Below are positions 33,779 to 42,434 of a DNA stretch of 64,000 nucleotides, in pieces. How positions within the stretch are numbered: position 1 is the first letter of the stretch; each line of letters begins with the position of its first letter. Position numbers and translations under genes: made by a program. The notes below the pieces were generated by a model that worked only from the letters and a program-made list of their open reading frames with translations, was not told the DNA's origin and did not search any database. The DNA is from Qipengyuania gaetbuli (GTDB taxonomy: Bacteria > Pseudomonadota > Alphaproteobacteria > Sphingomonadales > Sphingomonadaceae): assembly GCF_020171365.1 (NCBI RefSeq), contig NZ_JAIUZO010000002.1, forward strand, positions 744,001 through 808,000. Direction: 5' to 3'.

Positions 33779-34507
33779 ATGGTAGATAACAAGGTCGCAA
33801 CACTCGGCTGGGGACGCTTCATTCTCCAGTTCGTCACCGTCACACTCGTATTCCTGGCCGCATCGGCGCCGGCCGTCATCATGTTCGGCATGACCTCGCC
33901 CGGCCTGCTCGGCTCGGTCGCGGGAAGCATGGCCGCTGCCCTGCTGCTGTGCTGGTTCTGGCTGCGCAAGGACGGCGCGCTGGCCGAGGCGTGGGACATG
34001 GGCAGGCCCGCGATCGGCTGGGGCCGCACGCTTGCCGTTGGCGCATTGTGGGCAGGCCTCATCATCGCGTGGTTCCAGGTCGGCACGCTGATGACGCGCC
34101 AGCTCGGCCTCGGCGCGCCGGAAGTGGCCGCCGTGCTCGACTTCGTGACCGAAAGCCCGGCCAGCCTGCTCCTGTGGATCGTCGTGGTGGCGTGGTTCAC
34201 CGCCGGACTTGGCGAAGAACTGCTTTATCGCGGGTTCCTGATGGACCGCCTCAATCGCCTGCCGGGCCTAGCCGGCAAGATGTGGCTGGTGATCTTCATC
34301 CAGGCCGTGCTGTTCGGCATTTCCCACGGCTACCAGAGCCTTGCGGGCGTGCTGATCACCGGCGTCGTCGGCTTCGGCCTCGGTTACCTGCGCGTCCATA
34401 GCGGCGGCAATCTGTGGGCCTGCGTGATCGCCCACGCGATGGTCGACACGCTGATGATGGGCACGGCCTATGCCGGGAAGATGGGAATGCTGCCCGTCGC
34501 GGGCTGA
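33779..34507 (+). CDS. CPBP-family intramembrane glutamic endopeptidase
   Basis: A 242-residue membrane protein with about seven helices. The conserved Rce1/CPBP (Abi) motifs are present: GLGEELLYRGFLMDRL (EExxxR, about residues 141-157), FGISHGY (FxxxH) near 180 and the His/Asp-containing WACVIAHAMVDT near 215-226. It is an intramembrane protease or, in some bacteria, a bacteriocin-immunity or signalling protein. The ATG at 33779 is preceded by GGGGAGG; the longer TTG frame is not needed. Its pairing with pspA hints at envelope quality control. Confidence 0.85.
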   Translation: MVDNKVATLGWGRFILQFVTVTLVFLAASAPAVIMFGMTSPGLLGSVAGSMAAALLLCWFWLRKDGALAEAWDMGRPAIGWGRTLAVGALWAGLIIAWFQVGTLMTRQLGLGAPEVAAVLDFVTESPASLLLWIVVVAWFTAGLGEELLYRGFLMDRLNRLPGLAGKMWLVIFIQAVLFGISHGYQSLAGVLITGVVGFGLGYLRVHSGGNLWACVIAHAMVDTLMMGTAYAGKMGMLPVAG

Positions 34508-34522
34508 TTACTGACGACAACG

Positions 34523-34560
34523 AAAAGGGGCGCCCCTCGATCCGAGGAGCGCCCCTTTTT
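34523..34560. terminator. Bidirectional terminator between CPBP gene and nusG
   Basis: AAAAGGGGCGC pairs with GCGCCCCTTTTT, with an additional inner CCTCG/CGAGG pairing. A- and T-runs flank both sides, so it can stop transcription from either direction. Confidence 0.88.
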
Positions 34561-34582
34561 CATGCCGCCATCGGGCGGACGG

Positions 34583-35119
34583 TTACTTGACCAGTTCGAC
34601 CTGTTCGAAGTCGAGTTCCACCGGGGTGGCGCGGCCGAAGATCGAGACCGAAACCTTGACCTTCTGCTTGTCGAAATCGAGTTCTTCGACAAGGCCGTTG
34701 AAGCTGGCGAAGGGGCCGTCGAGCACCTTGACCTGGTCGCCGATTTCGTAATCGACATCGACCTGCTTCTTGGGTGCTGCCTTGGCTTCTTCCACGCCGC
34801 CGAAATAGCGCGCGGCTTCCTTTTCGGAGATCGCCTGCGGCTTGTTGTTGGTGCCGAGGAAGCCGGTCACCTTGGGCGTGTTCTTGACCAGGTGGTAGAT
34901 GTCGTCGGTCATGTTCAGCTTGGCGAGCACGTAGCCCGGCATGAACTTGCGTTCGACCTGGACCTTCTTGCCGCGCTTCACTTCGGTGACGGTCTCGGTC
35001 GGGACTTCGACTTCTTCGACGCCTTCGGACAGGCCCAGGCGTTCGGCCTCGGCGATGATCGAATCGCGGACCTTGTTCTCGAAGCCGGAATAGGCGTGGA
35101 TGATGTACCAGCGTGCCAT
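34583..35119 (-). CDS. nusG: Transcription termination/antitermination protein NusG
   Basis: A 178-residue NusG. The NGN domain starts WYIIHAYSGFENKVRDSI and holds FMPGYVLAKLNM, the RNA-polymerase-binding surface. The C-terminal KOW domain has VKVLDGPFASFNGLVEELD and is the contact point for Rho or S10. Length and motifs are normal. It lies 25 bases after secE. The next gene in this orientation is normally rplK, but here a convergent plus-strand pair intervenes. Confidence 0.98.
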   Translation of the reverse strand: MARWYIIHAYSGFENKVRDSIIAEAERLGLSEGVEEVEVPTETVTEVKRGKKVQVERKFMPGYVLAKLNMTDDIYHLVKNTPKVTGFLGTNNKPQAISEKEAARYFGGVEEAKAAPKKQVDVDYEIGDQVKVLDGPFASFNGLVEELDFDKQKVKVSVSIFGRATPVELDFEQVELVK

Positions 35120-35144
35120 GTGTTTTCGTTTTCCCGTTAGCGGA

Positions 35145-35351
35145 TCAGGCCAGCGTCATCAGCCAGCGCACGAGGGCACCGAACACCGAATCGACGCCGA
35201 GGAAGAAGAGCGAGAGAATGACCATCATGATGAAGACGAAGATCGAGATACGGATCGTCTCTTCACGCGTCGGCCAGACGACCTTGCGGCCTTCGGTCTG
35301 CACCTGCCGGATGAATTCGGCGGGGGAGGTCTTGCTGTCTTTGTCGGCCAT
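35145..35351 (-). CDS. secE: Preprotein translocase subunit SecE
   Basis: A 68-residue single-helix SecE, an essential part of the SecYEG channel. The conserved cytoplasmic amphipathic segment EFIRQVQTEGRKVVWPTREE precedes one membrane helix, ISIFVFIMMVILSLFFLGVD. The order secE-nusG is the usual one. No tRNA-Trp gene is visible in the 240 bases upstream, although this is a common location for it. Confidence 0.96.
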   Translation of the reverse strand: MADKDSKTSPAEFIRQVQTEGRKVVWPTREETIRISIFVFIMMVILSLFFLGVDSVFGALVRWLMTLA

Positions 35352-35593
35352 GGCCCGTCACTCTCGCAATAGAACTGCTCTTGTCTTCCGGGATGGGGGT
35401 TTCGCCGCCCCGGTTCAAGTCCGGGAGGGGCAGGTTTCCATCGTCGATGTCGGAAGACAGGCAGCCATGTAGGCCGCGCCTTCGCAAAACGCAAGCGGGG
35501 GAGAGCGGGGGAATTGCGGGTTTTCAAGCGAGCCATCGCTCTCTAGCGTGCCACGCCTGACATCCAAGGGACGCACAGAGGGGTTACCTGACA

Positions 35594-37117
35594 ATGGCAA
35601 CAAGCCAGGCACCGAGCTTGGGAGAACGGCTGGTAGAGCCGGTCACCAATGTTTCCGATTTCATCTGGGTAGGGACGTGGAACGGGGCGGAAGTCCTGCC
35701 TTTCCCGCCCATGACCATCGTTCTGCTGGGCATGGGCCTGTGGATCATGGTCGGCCTGAAATTCTATCCGATCCTGAAGCTGGGCACGGCGATCAAGGGC
35801 CTGTTCGCAGGCCGCAAGAGCGCCGGCGAAGGCGAGATCTCGCCCTTCGCGGCGCTGTCGACCGCGCTGTCCGGGCAGGTCGGCACGGGCAATCTTGCCG
35901 GTGTCGCCACTGCGATTGCGCTGGGCGGACCCGGCGCCATCTTTTGGATGTGGATCACCGCGCTGTTCGGCATGGCGCTCGCCTTTGCCGAAGGCAGCCT
36001 CGCCATCCGCTACCGCGAGCGCACCAGCGACGGTGTGCTGCGCGGGGGTCCGATGACCTACATCATGATGGGCCTGGGCAAGAAATGGACTTGGCTTGCC
36101 GTGGTCTTCTGCCTCGGCACGCTGTTCTCTGCACTGGTCACGGGCAATTCGATCCAGGCCAATGCCGTGGCGGACGGCCTCAATGAACTGTTCGGTATCG
36201 AGGAATGGCTCGGCGGCCTCATCGTCGCGATCCTCGTGTTCATCGTCATCATCGGCGGCATCAAGTCGATCGGTAACGTGGCCGAGAAAGTCGTGCCCTT
36301 CATGGCCGCGGCCTACATCGTCATGGCGGTGATCGCGCTGATCCTGAACTTCGGGGACCTCGGCGAAACCTTCGCGCTGATCTTCCACGGGGCGTTCAAC
36401 CCGCAGGCGGCGAGCGGCGGCTTCGTCGGCGCGGCGATGATCATCGCGATCCGCGCCGGTGTCGCGCGCGGCCTGTTCTCCAACGAGGCCGGCCAGGGTT
36501 CGACCGCCATCGCCCACGCCGTGGCGCAGACCAACGATCCCGAACAGCAGGGCCGCATGGCGATGCTGGGCACTTTCATCGACACCATCGTGATCTGCAC
36601 CATGACGGCGCTGGTCATCCTTACCGTGCGCGGCGACTTCACCGCTGGCGGCGAGGCGGTGCTGCACGCCTGGCAATCCGACAAGGTCGGCTTCGAGATG
36701 ACCAGCGGCGCCTTTGCCGCGGCTTTCCCGATGATGCTGGGCGGCGTGCCGATCGGTACGCTGGTCGCCTCGATCGCGCTGATCCTGTTCGTCTTCACCA
36801 CGCTCCTGACGTGGTCCTATTACGGCGAGCGGGCGATCACCTTCCTCTACGACAGGATGAAGGGGTCCAACCGGGCGGGCGAGAAGAAGCTGCACATGGC
36901 ATGGCGCGTGCTGTGGTGCGTGGTGATCTTCCTCGGCGCGGCACAGCCGTCCGAACTGGTCTGGCGCCTCGGCGACATTTCCAACGCGGCCATGGCCCTG
37001 CCCAACCTGCTGGCGCTCGCGCTGCTGAGCGGTGTGGTGTTCAAGCTGGCCAAGGGCATCAAGGATGCCGGGCCCACGCACATGGCCGATACGCCGGAAG
37101 AGCCGGAGGAATACTGA
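35594..37117 (+). CDS. Alanine/glycine:cation symporter (AGCS family)
   Basis: A 507-residue Na+- or H+-coupled amino-acid symporter with about eleven helices. The family signatures are ALSGQVGTGNLAGVATAIALGGPGA (in parts: GQVGTGNLAGVATAIALGGP) near residues 93-115, GGPMTYIMMGLGKKW and GLFSNEAGQGSTAIAHAVAQ near 295-315. The N-terminus has a soluble lead of about 35 residues. GAGGGG lies shortly before the ATG. It imports D/L-alanine or glycine, consistent with the peptide-degrading genes a few kilobases downstream. Confidence 0.94.
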   Translation: MATSQAPSLGERLVEPVTNVSDFIWVGTWNGAEVLPFPPMTIVLLGMGLWIMVGLKFYPILKLGTAIKGLFAGRKSAGEGEISPFAALSTALSGQVGTGNLAGVATAIALGGPGAIFWMWITALFGMALAFAEGSLAIRYRERTSDGVLRGGPMTYIMMGLGKKWTWLAVVFCLGTLFSALVTGNSIQANAVADGLNELFGIEEWLGGLIVAILVFIVIIGGIKSIGNVAEKVVPFMAAAYIVMAVIALILNFGDLGETFALIFHGAFNPQAASGGFVGAAMIIAIRAGVARGLFSNEAGQGSTAIAHAVAQTNDPEQQGRMAMLGTFIDTIVICTMTALVILTVRGDFTAGGEAVLHAWQSDKVGFEMTSGAFAAAFPMMLGGVPIGTLVASIALILFVFTTLLTWSYYGERAITFLYDRMKGSNRAGEKKLHMAWRVLWCVVIFLGAAQPSELVWRLGDISNAAMALPNLLALALLSGVVFKLAKGIKDAGPTHMADTPEEPEEY

Positions 37118-37148
37118 GCCTCTTCGGCCATACACGGCACAAAAGATC

Positions 37149-37187
37149 AGGGGCCGGGGGTCTTTCGACCTCCGGCCCCTTCCCTTT
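37149..37187 (+). terminator. Terminator after AGCS symporter
   Basis: AGGGGCCGG with a following GGTC pairs with GACC and CCGGCCCCT around the loop TTTCG (one mismatch in the stem), then TCCCTTTT. It lies 31 bases after the stop. Confidence 0.8.
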
Positions 37188-37214
37188 TCAGGGTGTCCTA
37201 ACCGACTGAACCGT

Positions 37215-37364
37215 TCAGCGAGCCCCGAACAGGCGGGCGAAGAAACCCGGCTCTTCCATCGGGAGGATCTTGCCGTGTTGCCTGTAGCGCAGGGACGCGT
37301 CGCTATAGGGCTTCGGCTTCACCCACCGATCGGGGCGGCTGCTATGGAAGGACAAGCTCGACAT
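37215..37364 (-). CDS. Small hypothetical protein, 49 residues
   Basis: The ATG at 37364 is preceded by GGAGGAACCCC, a strong ribosome site six bases away, and the frame runs to a TGA at 37215. The product is basic and aromatic-rich, with PDRWVKPKPYSDASLRYRQH and the ending EEPGFFARLFG. The last segment is a short amphipathic helix that could touch a membrane. I do not recognise the family. A longer frame reading to 37529 has no support before this start. Confidence 0.6.
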   Translation of the reverse strand: MSSLSFHSSRPDRWVKPKPYSDASLRYRQHGKILPMEEPGFFARLFGAR

Positions 37365-37485
37365 GGGGTTCCTCCATGAAATACTTTCCCACCGTCCTGC
37401 CGCGTAAAACCCCCTATGCGGCCATCGGGTTCCCGCGAAAATCGGCGGCGGGCGGGTGCTTGTCCCGTATCGGGACCGAAGGGTT

Positions 37486-38628
37486 TCAGCGCTGTCCGGC
37501 GCGCGTCCAGACGAGCCACAGCAGAGCAAGCGAGCACAGCGGCATGAAGTTGACGTCCAGCGGGAGCGCCGCCGCGCGGGTGGCGTAGGGCGCGAACCAC
37601 AAGGCGACGAGGCCGAGTTTCTCGTAAGGCCTGAAACCGCGCTCCAGCCCCTGCTCCACCAGCCACAGCGTCGGGAAGATCAGGAAGGGCAGGTCGTAAT
37701 TGAACAGGTAGGGCGATGCGAGCGCGGTTGCCGCCAGCATGGCCGATGCGCTTGCCCGCACGTCTCCGCCGGATTTGCGCCAGGCCAGCATGGCCACCGC
37801 CAGTGCGGCAAGCCCGCTCAGCGCGCCTGCGACCATCGCCGGTCCCTCGCCCGTCCAGTGGCGGACCTGCGAATAGAAGGTCACCATGCGCAGGAAGAAG
37901 TCGTCGCTGCGCTCGCCCATGATGGCGCGGCTGGCTTCCCAGCTGGTGGTGTAGCCGGCCATCGTGTCCGTGCCGAACACCAGCCACGAAGCGGCCAGCA
38001 GGCCGAGCACGCTCGCGCCCGCAGCGACAATTGCGCGCCACTTGCCGCCCATCGCCAGCCAGAACGGGGTGAGCACGGCAAGGTGCGGCTTCACCACCAG
38101 CGCGCCAATGGCCGCGCCCGACAGCGCAGGACGCTGCGCCAGCGAATGCACCGCCAGTACCAGGAGCGCGCCCGTCAGCAGCCCCGTCTGCGCATGGCCA
38201 GCGGCCAGCAATGCGCCCGGATAGGCGAGGACGAGCGGCCACAGGCGCGGGAAGGCGCGGCTGCTCGCCCAGGCCCACAGCGCGTAGGTCACAGCCACCC
38301 ACGCGATCCACGCAAGCGGGAACGGCAGCGCGCCGAACGGCGTCACGGCGAACAGGAAGGGCGGCGGATTGACGAAGACGAACCAGCCTTCGCTTCCCGT
38401 GGCGGTCTGCACACTTTCCTGCACGGCAAGGTCGTAGGCCGCCGCCGGATTGCCGGCGGCAGCGACATGGCCTGCGCCCCAGAAGGCGAGGAAATCGGTT
38501 CCGGCGGGCTGCATCGCCTTGATGTAGCTGTTCGCCAGCAGCGCAAGCGAGGCGATCGCGATCAGCACCGCATAGCCGCGCACGCGCCTTGCGGTCAGCC
38601 AGTCCGCCTCGCGAAGATGTGTGAGCAC
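37486..38628 (-). CDS. GT87/DUF2029-type membrane glycosyltransferase
   Basis: A 380-residue polytopic membrane protein with about ten helices. The first extracytoplasmic loop has AMQPAGTDFLAFWGAGHVAAAG, with the conserved Asp near residue 44 expected for lipid-phosphomannose-dependent GT-C enzymes of family GT87. Later KPHLAVLTPFWLAMGGKWR and FNYDLPFLIFPTLWL follow the family's pattern. It probably transfers a sugar from a polyprenyl phosphate donor to a cell-envelope acceptor. The acceptor is unknown. Confidence 0.82.
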   Translation of the reverse strand: MLTHLREADWLTARRVRGYAVLIAIASLALLANSYIKAMQPAGTDFLAFWGAGHVAAAGNPAAAYDLAVQESVQTATGSEGWFVFVNPPPFLFAVTPFGALPFPLAWIAWVAVTYALWAWASSRAFPRLWPLVLAYPGALLAAGHAQTGLLTGALLVLAVHSLAQRPALSGAAIGALVVKPHLAVLTPFWLAMGGKWRAIVAAGASVLGLLAASWLVFGTDTMAGYTTSWEASRAIMGERSDDFFLRMVTFYSQVRHWTGEGPAMVAGALSGLAALAVAMLAWRKSGGDVRASASAMLAATALASPYLFNYDLPFLIFPTLWLVEQGLERGFRPYEKLGLVALWFAPYATRAAALPLDVNFMPLCSLALLWLVWTRAGQR

Positions 38629-38698
38629 GCGCGCCCTCCCCGGAACTTCGAGAGGCCCCGTCTAGGGCGCGCGGCGCTTTGCTGTCACGCGTGGCGGG

Positions 38699-40486
38699 TT
38701 ACTTGCCCCCAGCGGCGATCCAGGCGTCGATCTTGGCTTCCAGCACCGACAGCGGGATATTGCCCGTCGAGAGCACCTGGTCGTGGAAGCGGCGGACGTC
38801 GAAATCCTTGCCCAGCGCCTTCTCGGCCTTGGCGCGCAGGGCCTTAATCTTCAGCTCGCCCGTCTTGTAGGCCAGCGCCTGCGCCGGCATCACGATGTAG
38901 CGCGCCGTCTCGCTTTCGGCGAAATCGCGCGGCTGGCCGTTGGCGACCATATATTCGATCGCCTTCTCGCGGCTCCAGCCCTTGGCGTGCATGCCGGTAT
39001 CGACGACGAGGCGCACTGCGCGCAGCAGTTCGCCGCCCGCAAGCGCGCCGATCCGGTCGAGCGGGTCGTCATAAAGGCCCAGCTCGTAGCCGAGGCTTTC
39101 GGCATAAAGGCCCCAGCCCTCGCCATAGGCGGTAAAGCCGTTGTAGCGCATGAAGTCGGGCAATTCCTCGTTCTCGTAGGCCAGCATGGTCTCGAAGTGA
39201 TGGCCCGGATTGCCTTCGTGCATGTAGAGCGCGACCGAGGTGCCGAGCTTGCGCTCCGCCACGTTGTAGCCGCTGAAGTAGAAGGTGCCGGGACGCGACC
39301 CGTCGATCTTGCCGGGATAGTAGGAGGCGGCGAGGTTGAAGGCCTCGCGATATTCCTCGTAGGGCTCGATCTGCAGCGGCGTCTTGGGCTGGTTGAGGAA
39401 CAGGCGGTCCATCAGCGGATCGACCTTGCGGCCGACCTCGTACCAGGCAGCCTGCAGGTCCGCCTTGGTGGTGTAGGTCTGCTGCTTGCGATCCCCGGCC
39501 TCGGCGCGGGCTTGCGCCAATGCACGGTTGATACGCGCCACTTCGGCAAGGCCGGTCTGGTGGATTTCCTCTGCCGTCAGCGGCAACGTGGTCATTTCCT
39601 CGATGCGGAAGGCGTAATAGTCATCGCCCCCCGGACCGTCGGTCGCCGCGATGTTGGCGCGAGCCTTCGGCAGGTATTCACTGGCGAGGAAATCGCGCAT
39701 CCGCTTCATTGCCGGGAACAACGTGCCCTGCACGGTTTCGCGGTAGGCTGCCGTCAGGCGGTCCTTCTCGCCCTGCGAGAAGCTGGCGGGAAAGGCGCCC
39801 AGCGGCGCGTAATAGGGGTTCGACGCATCGGGCGCGCCCAGCTGCGTGTCGAACTGCTGGACCATGATCTCGACCGTCAGGCGCGGCAGGGTGATGCCCT
39901 GCGCCATGCCGGTGCGCATGCGCGCGATCATGTCGTCCACGCCCTTCGCTGCGGACCGGTGGCGGGCGAGGTTGTTCTCGTAATCGGCGACCGTGTCGAA
40001 CGGCATCAGCGCACCGGGGGCCGAGAGGCGCGGATAGAACACATGGAAGCCGCGGAAATGGTCGATCGGCGTTGCCAGGACGGTCGGCAATACGGCCGGA
40101 TCGGTCTCGGCGATGCGGCGCTGCATCGTGTATTCGAAGGTGTCGTAGACGATGCGGCCCGTCTCGCTCAGCGCATTGCGATCGATCAGGCGCAGCGCGG
40201 CAAGGTCCGCCTGCGCGGCGGCGCGTTCCTTCGCGTAATAGGCCGGCGAGAAATCGCCCAGCGTGTCCGCATCGGAGAAATCGCCGCGGAAGAAGGCGGC
40301 GGTAGGATTGCGATCGAGATAGGCCGCCTCGCTGCGGTCGAGGAGGGCATCGAGCGCCGCTGCTGCCGTAGCCTGCTTCGCTGCCGCCACCGGAGCTTCG
40401 GCATAAGTGCCGACGGTCGAACAGGCGCCAAGTCCGGTTGCCAGAACCAGCGCCATCGCGGTCTTCGCTGCGAAAGTCTTCATCAT
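38699..40486 (-). CDS. DUF885 lipoprotein, putative metallopeptidase (paralog 1)
   Basis: A 595-residue DUF885 protein with a lipoprotein signal (TGLGAC, Cys about 22). The helical domain resembles M32/M2-like zinc peptidases. The metal signature is MHEGNPGHHFETMLAYENEE (about residues 415-435) and the downstream YGEGWGLYAESLGYELG provides a further Glu. It should act on peptides in the periplasm. It is the second gene of a tandem pair; only 26 bases separate it from its paralog. ATG at 40483 is an equally possible start. Confidence 0.88.
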   Translation of the reverse strand: MMKTFAAKTAMALVLATGLGACSTVGTYAEAPVAAAKQATAAAALDALLDRSEAAYLDRNPTAAFFRGDFSDADTLGDFSPAYYAKERAAAQADLAALRLIDRNALSETGRIVYDTFEYTMQRRIAETDPAVLPTVLATPIDHFRGFHVFYPRLSAPGALMPFDTVADYENNLARHRSAAKGVDDMIARMRTGMAQGITLPRLTVEIMVQQFDTQLGAPDASNPYYAPLGAFPASFSQGEKDRLTAAYRETVQGTLFPAMKRMRDFLASEYLPKARANIAATDGPGGDDYYAFRIEEMTTLPLTAEEIHQTGLAEVARINRALAQARAEAGDRKQQTYTTKADLQAAWYEVGRKVDPLMDRLFLNQPKTPLQIEPYEEYREAFNLAASYYPGKIDGSRPGTFYFSGYNVAERKLGTSVALYMHEGNPGHHFETMLAYENEELPDFMRYNGFTAYGEGWGLYAESLGYELGLYDDPLDRIGALAGGELLRAVRLVVDTGMHAKGWSREKAIEYMVANGQPRDFAESETARYIVMPAQALAYKTGELKIKALRAKAEKALGKDFDVRRFHDQVLSTGNIPLSVLEAKIDAWIAAGGK

Positions 40487-40512
40487 CGTCTCTCCTCGGT
40501 CCCCTTGCGAGC

Positions 40513-42333
40513 TTACTTGCCGCCGGCTGCAATCCAGCGGTCGATCTTTCCTTCCAGCACCGGGAGCGGCAGGCCGCCGGTGTCGAGCACCTGCGCATGG
40601 AAGGCGCGAATGTCGAAATCATCGCCCAGCGCGGCTTCTGCCTTGCGGCGCAGTTCCTGGATCTTCAGCGCGCCCACCTTGTAGGCCAGCGCCTGGCTGG
40701 GAATGGCGATATAGCGTTCCACCTCGGCCACGACCTCGGTGCGGGTCATGCCCGAGTTTTCCAGCATAAAGTCGATCGCCTGGTCGCGCGTCCAGCCCTT
40801 GGAATGAAGGCCCGTGTCGACCACCAGCCGCATTGCGCGCAGCTGTTCGTCCTGCAGCGTGCCATAGCGGTTCCACGGGTCCTCGAAGAAGCCCATCTCG
40901 TAGCCCAGCGTCTCGGCATAGAGCGCCCAGCCCTCGACATAGGCGGTAGTCCCGCCGAAGCGCATGAAGGCGGGGAGCGCCTCGTTTTCCTGCGCGAGGC
41001 TGATCTGGAAATGGTGCCCCGGCGCGCCTTCGTGGAGGTAGAGCGTGACATTGCCCGTCGTCAGGCGGCTGGGCAGGTCGTAGGCGTTGAAATAGAAGGT
41101 GCCCGGGCGCGATCCGTCGGGCGATCCGCCCTGGTAGGAACCGCCGGCCTCGAACTTCTCGCGATATTCCTCGTAAGGCTTGATCTCGAGCGGGGTCTTG
41201 GGCGTCAGCGAGAAATACTGCGGGATCTTCGCATCGACCTCCTTGCCGATATCGTAATAGGTCTGCGTCAGTGCCTCGCGGCTCTTCGGCTGGAACTTGG
41301 GATCGGTGCGGACATAGTCGAAGAACTCGTTGAGCGTGCCGGCAAAGCCGACCTCCGCCTTCACCTTTTCCAGCTCGCCCTTGATGCGCGCGACTTCGGA
41401 CAGGCCGAGGTTGTGAAGGTAATCGGGCTCGAGCGGCAGGGTGGTCGTATCCTCGACCAGGCGGCGATAGAGCGCTTCGCCGCCCTTCATCTGGGACAGG
41501 CCCACGGTGCCCCGCGCAGCGGCGTAATATTCATCGCGCAGGAAATCGCGCAGGCGCGCATGGGCAGCGTAGATGTCCGCGATACCGGTGCGATAGTCCG
41601 CCTCCAGCCGCGCCTTGTCCGCAGCGGAGAAGCTGTCGGGGAAGTTCTTCACCGGCATGAAGAAGGGCGATCCCTCGATATCCATCGCCAGCTGCGTGTC
41701 GAGCTGGCTGATGACATTGCCGATGGTCAGCTTGGTTTCCAGCACCCCGCTGGCCATGCCTTCGCGGAAGCGCGCGATCGAGCGATCGGTCAAGGCAACG
41801 TAGTCGCGGTGGCGCGACAAATTGTTCTCGTAATCCTCGACCGTTTCGAAGGGCGCCGCGCTCTGCCCGCTGGCGAAGCTGGGATAGAAAGTGTGGAAGC
41901 CTGCGAAATGGTTGACCGGACGCACGCTGGTGGCAGCGAGGATTTCAGGGGTCAGCCCGGCCAGCACCTCGCGCTGGTTGTAGGCGAATACGTCATAGGC
42001 AAGCTGGTCCGTCGCCGACAGCTTCGAACGGTCGATCTCGGCCAGCTTGGCAAGATTGAGCTGCGCATCTGCGCGGGTCGCGTCGTTGAACTCGTCGGTC
42101 ATGTAATCGCCCAGCCGGTCGGCATAGCGCATGTCGCCGCGGAACAGAGCGGAGATCGGGTTGAGCTTGAGGCTGCGCTCGTCCGCATCCTCGAACAGGC
42201 CGAACAGCTTGTCGTGTTCGCTGGCCTCGTCGGATTGCACAACCGGCACGCTGTCTGCGACCGGCGGGGTCGCCGCGCAGGCGGCAAGCGTGATGGCGGA
42301 GGCGCAGGCCAGCGCGAGGCGGATCGGTTTCAT
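40513..42333 (-). CDS. DUF885 lipoprotein, putative metallopeptidase (paralog 2)
   Basis: A 606-residue DUF885 protein. The signal MKPIRLALACASAITLAACA has the lipobox LAAC. The zinc-binding pattern is LHEGAPGHHFQISLAQENEA, followed by YVEGWALYAETLGYEMG, matching paralog 1 position by position. C-terminal sequences LPLPVLEGKIDRWIAAGGK and LSVLEAKIDAWIAAGGK of the two proteins are nearly the same, showing duplication. The start is at 42333, where the signal peptide begins. Together they form an operon for periplasmic peptide degradation. Confidence 0.9.
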   Translation of the reverse strand: MKPIRLALACASAITLAACAATPPVADSVPVVQSDEASEHDKLFGLFEDADERSLKLNPISALFRGDMRYADRLGDYMTDEFNDATRADAQLNLAKLAEIDRSKLSATDQLAYDVFAYNQREVLAGLTPEILAATSVRPVNHFAGFHTFYPSFASGQSAAPFETVEDYENNLSRHRDYVALTDRSIARFREGMASGVLETKLTIGNVISQLDTQLAMDIEGSPFFMPVKNFPDSFSAADKARLEADYRTGIADIYAAHARLRDFLRDEYYAAARGTVGLSQMKGGEALYRRLVEDTTTLPLEPDYLHNLGLSEVARIKGELEKVKAEVGFAGTLNEFFDYVRTDPKFQPKSREALTQTYYDIGKEVDAKIPQYFSLTPKTPLEIKPYEEYREKFEAGGSYQGGSPDGSRPGTFYFNAYDLPSRLTTGNVTLYLHEGAPGHHFQISLAQENEALPAFMRFGGTTAYVEGWALYAETLGYEMGFFEDPWNRYGTLQDEQLRAMRLVVDTGLHSKGWTRDQAIDFMLENSGMTRTEVVAEVERYIAIPSQALAYKVGALKIQELRRKAEAALGDDFDIRAFHAQVLDTGGLPLPVLEGKIDRWIAAGGK

Positions 42334-42434
42334 TGGCTCTATCCCTGTTTTGATGTGCCAGCGCCTATGGCGCACCGGCAGGCCCTGCAAGCGGCAAAGC
42401 GGACAGGCGGCCTACCCGCGTCGATCAATGCCGC

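Noticed and set aside
35409..35425. tRNA T-arm-like hairpin CCCGG-TTCAAGT-CCGGG upstream of secE
   Set aside because: The T-arm matches the tRNA consensus, and tRNA-Trp often lies here, but there is no matching acceptor stem, D-arm or anticodon arm, no CCA, and the orientation is opposite to secE. Treated as coincidence.
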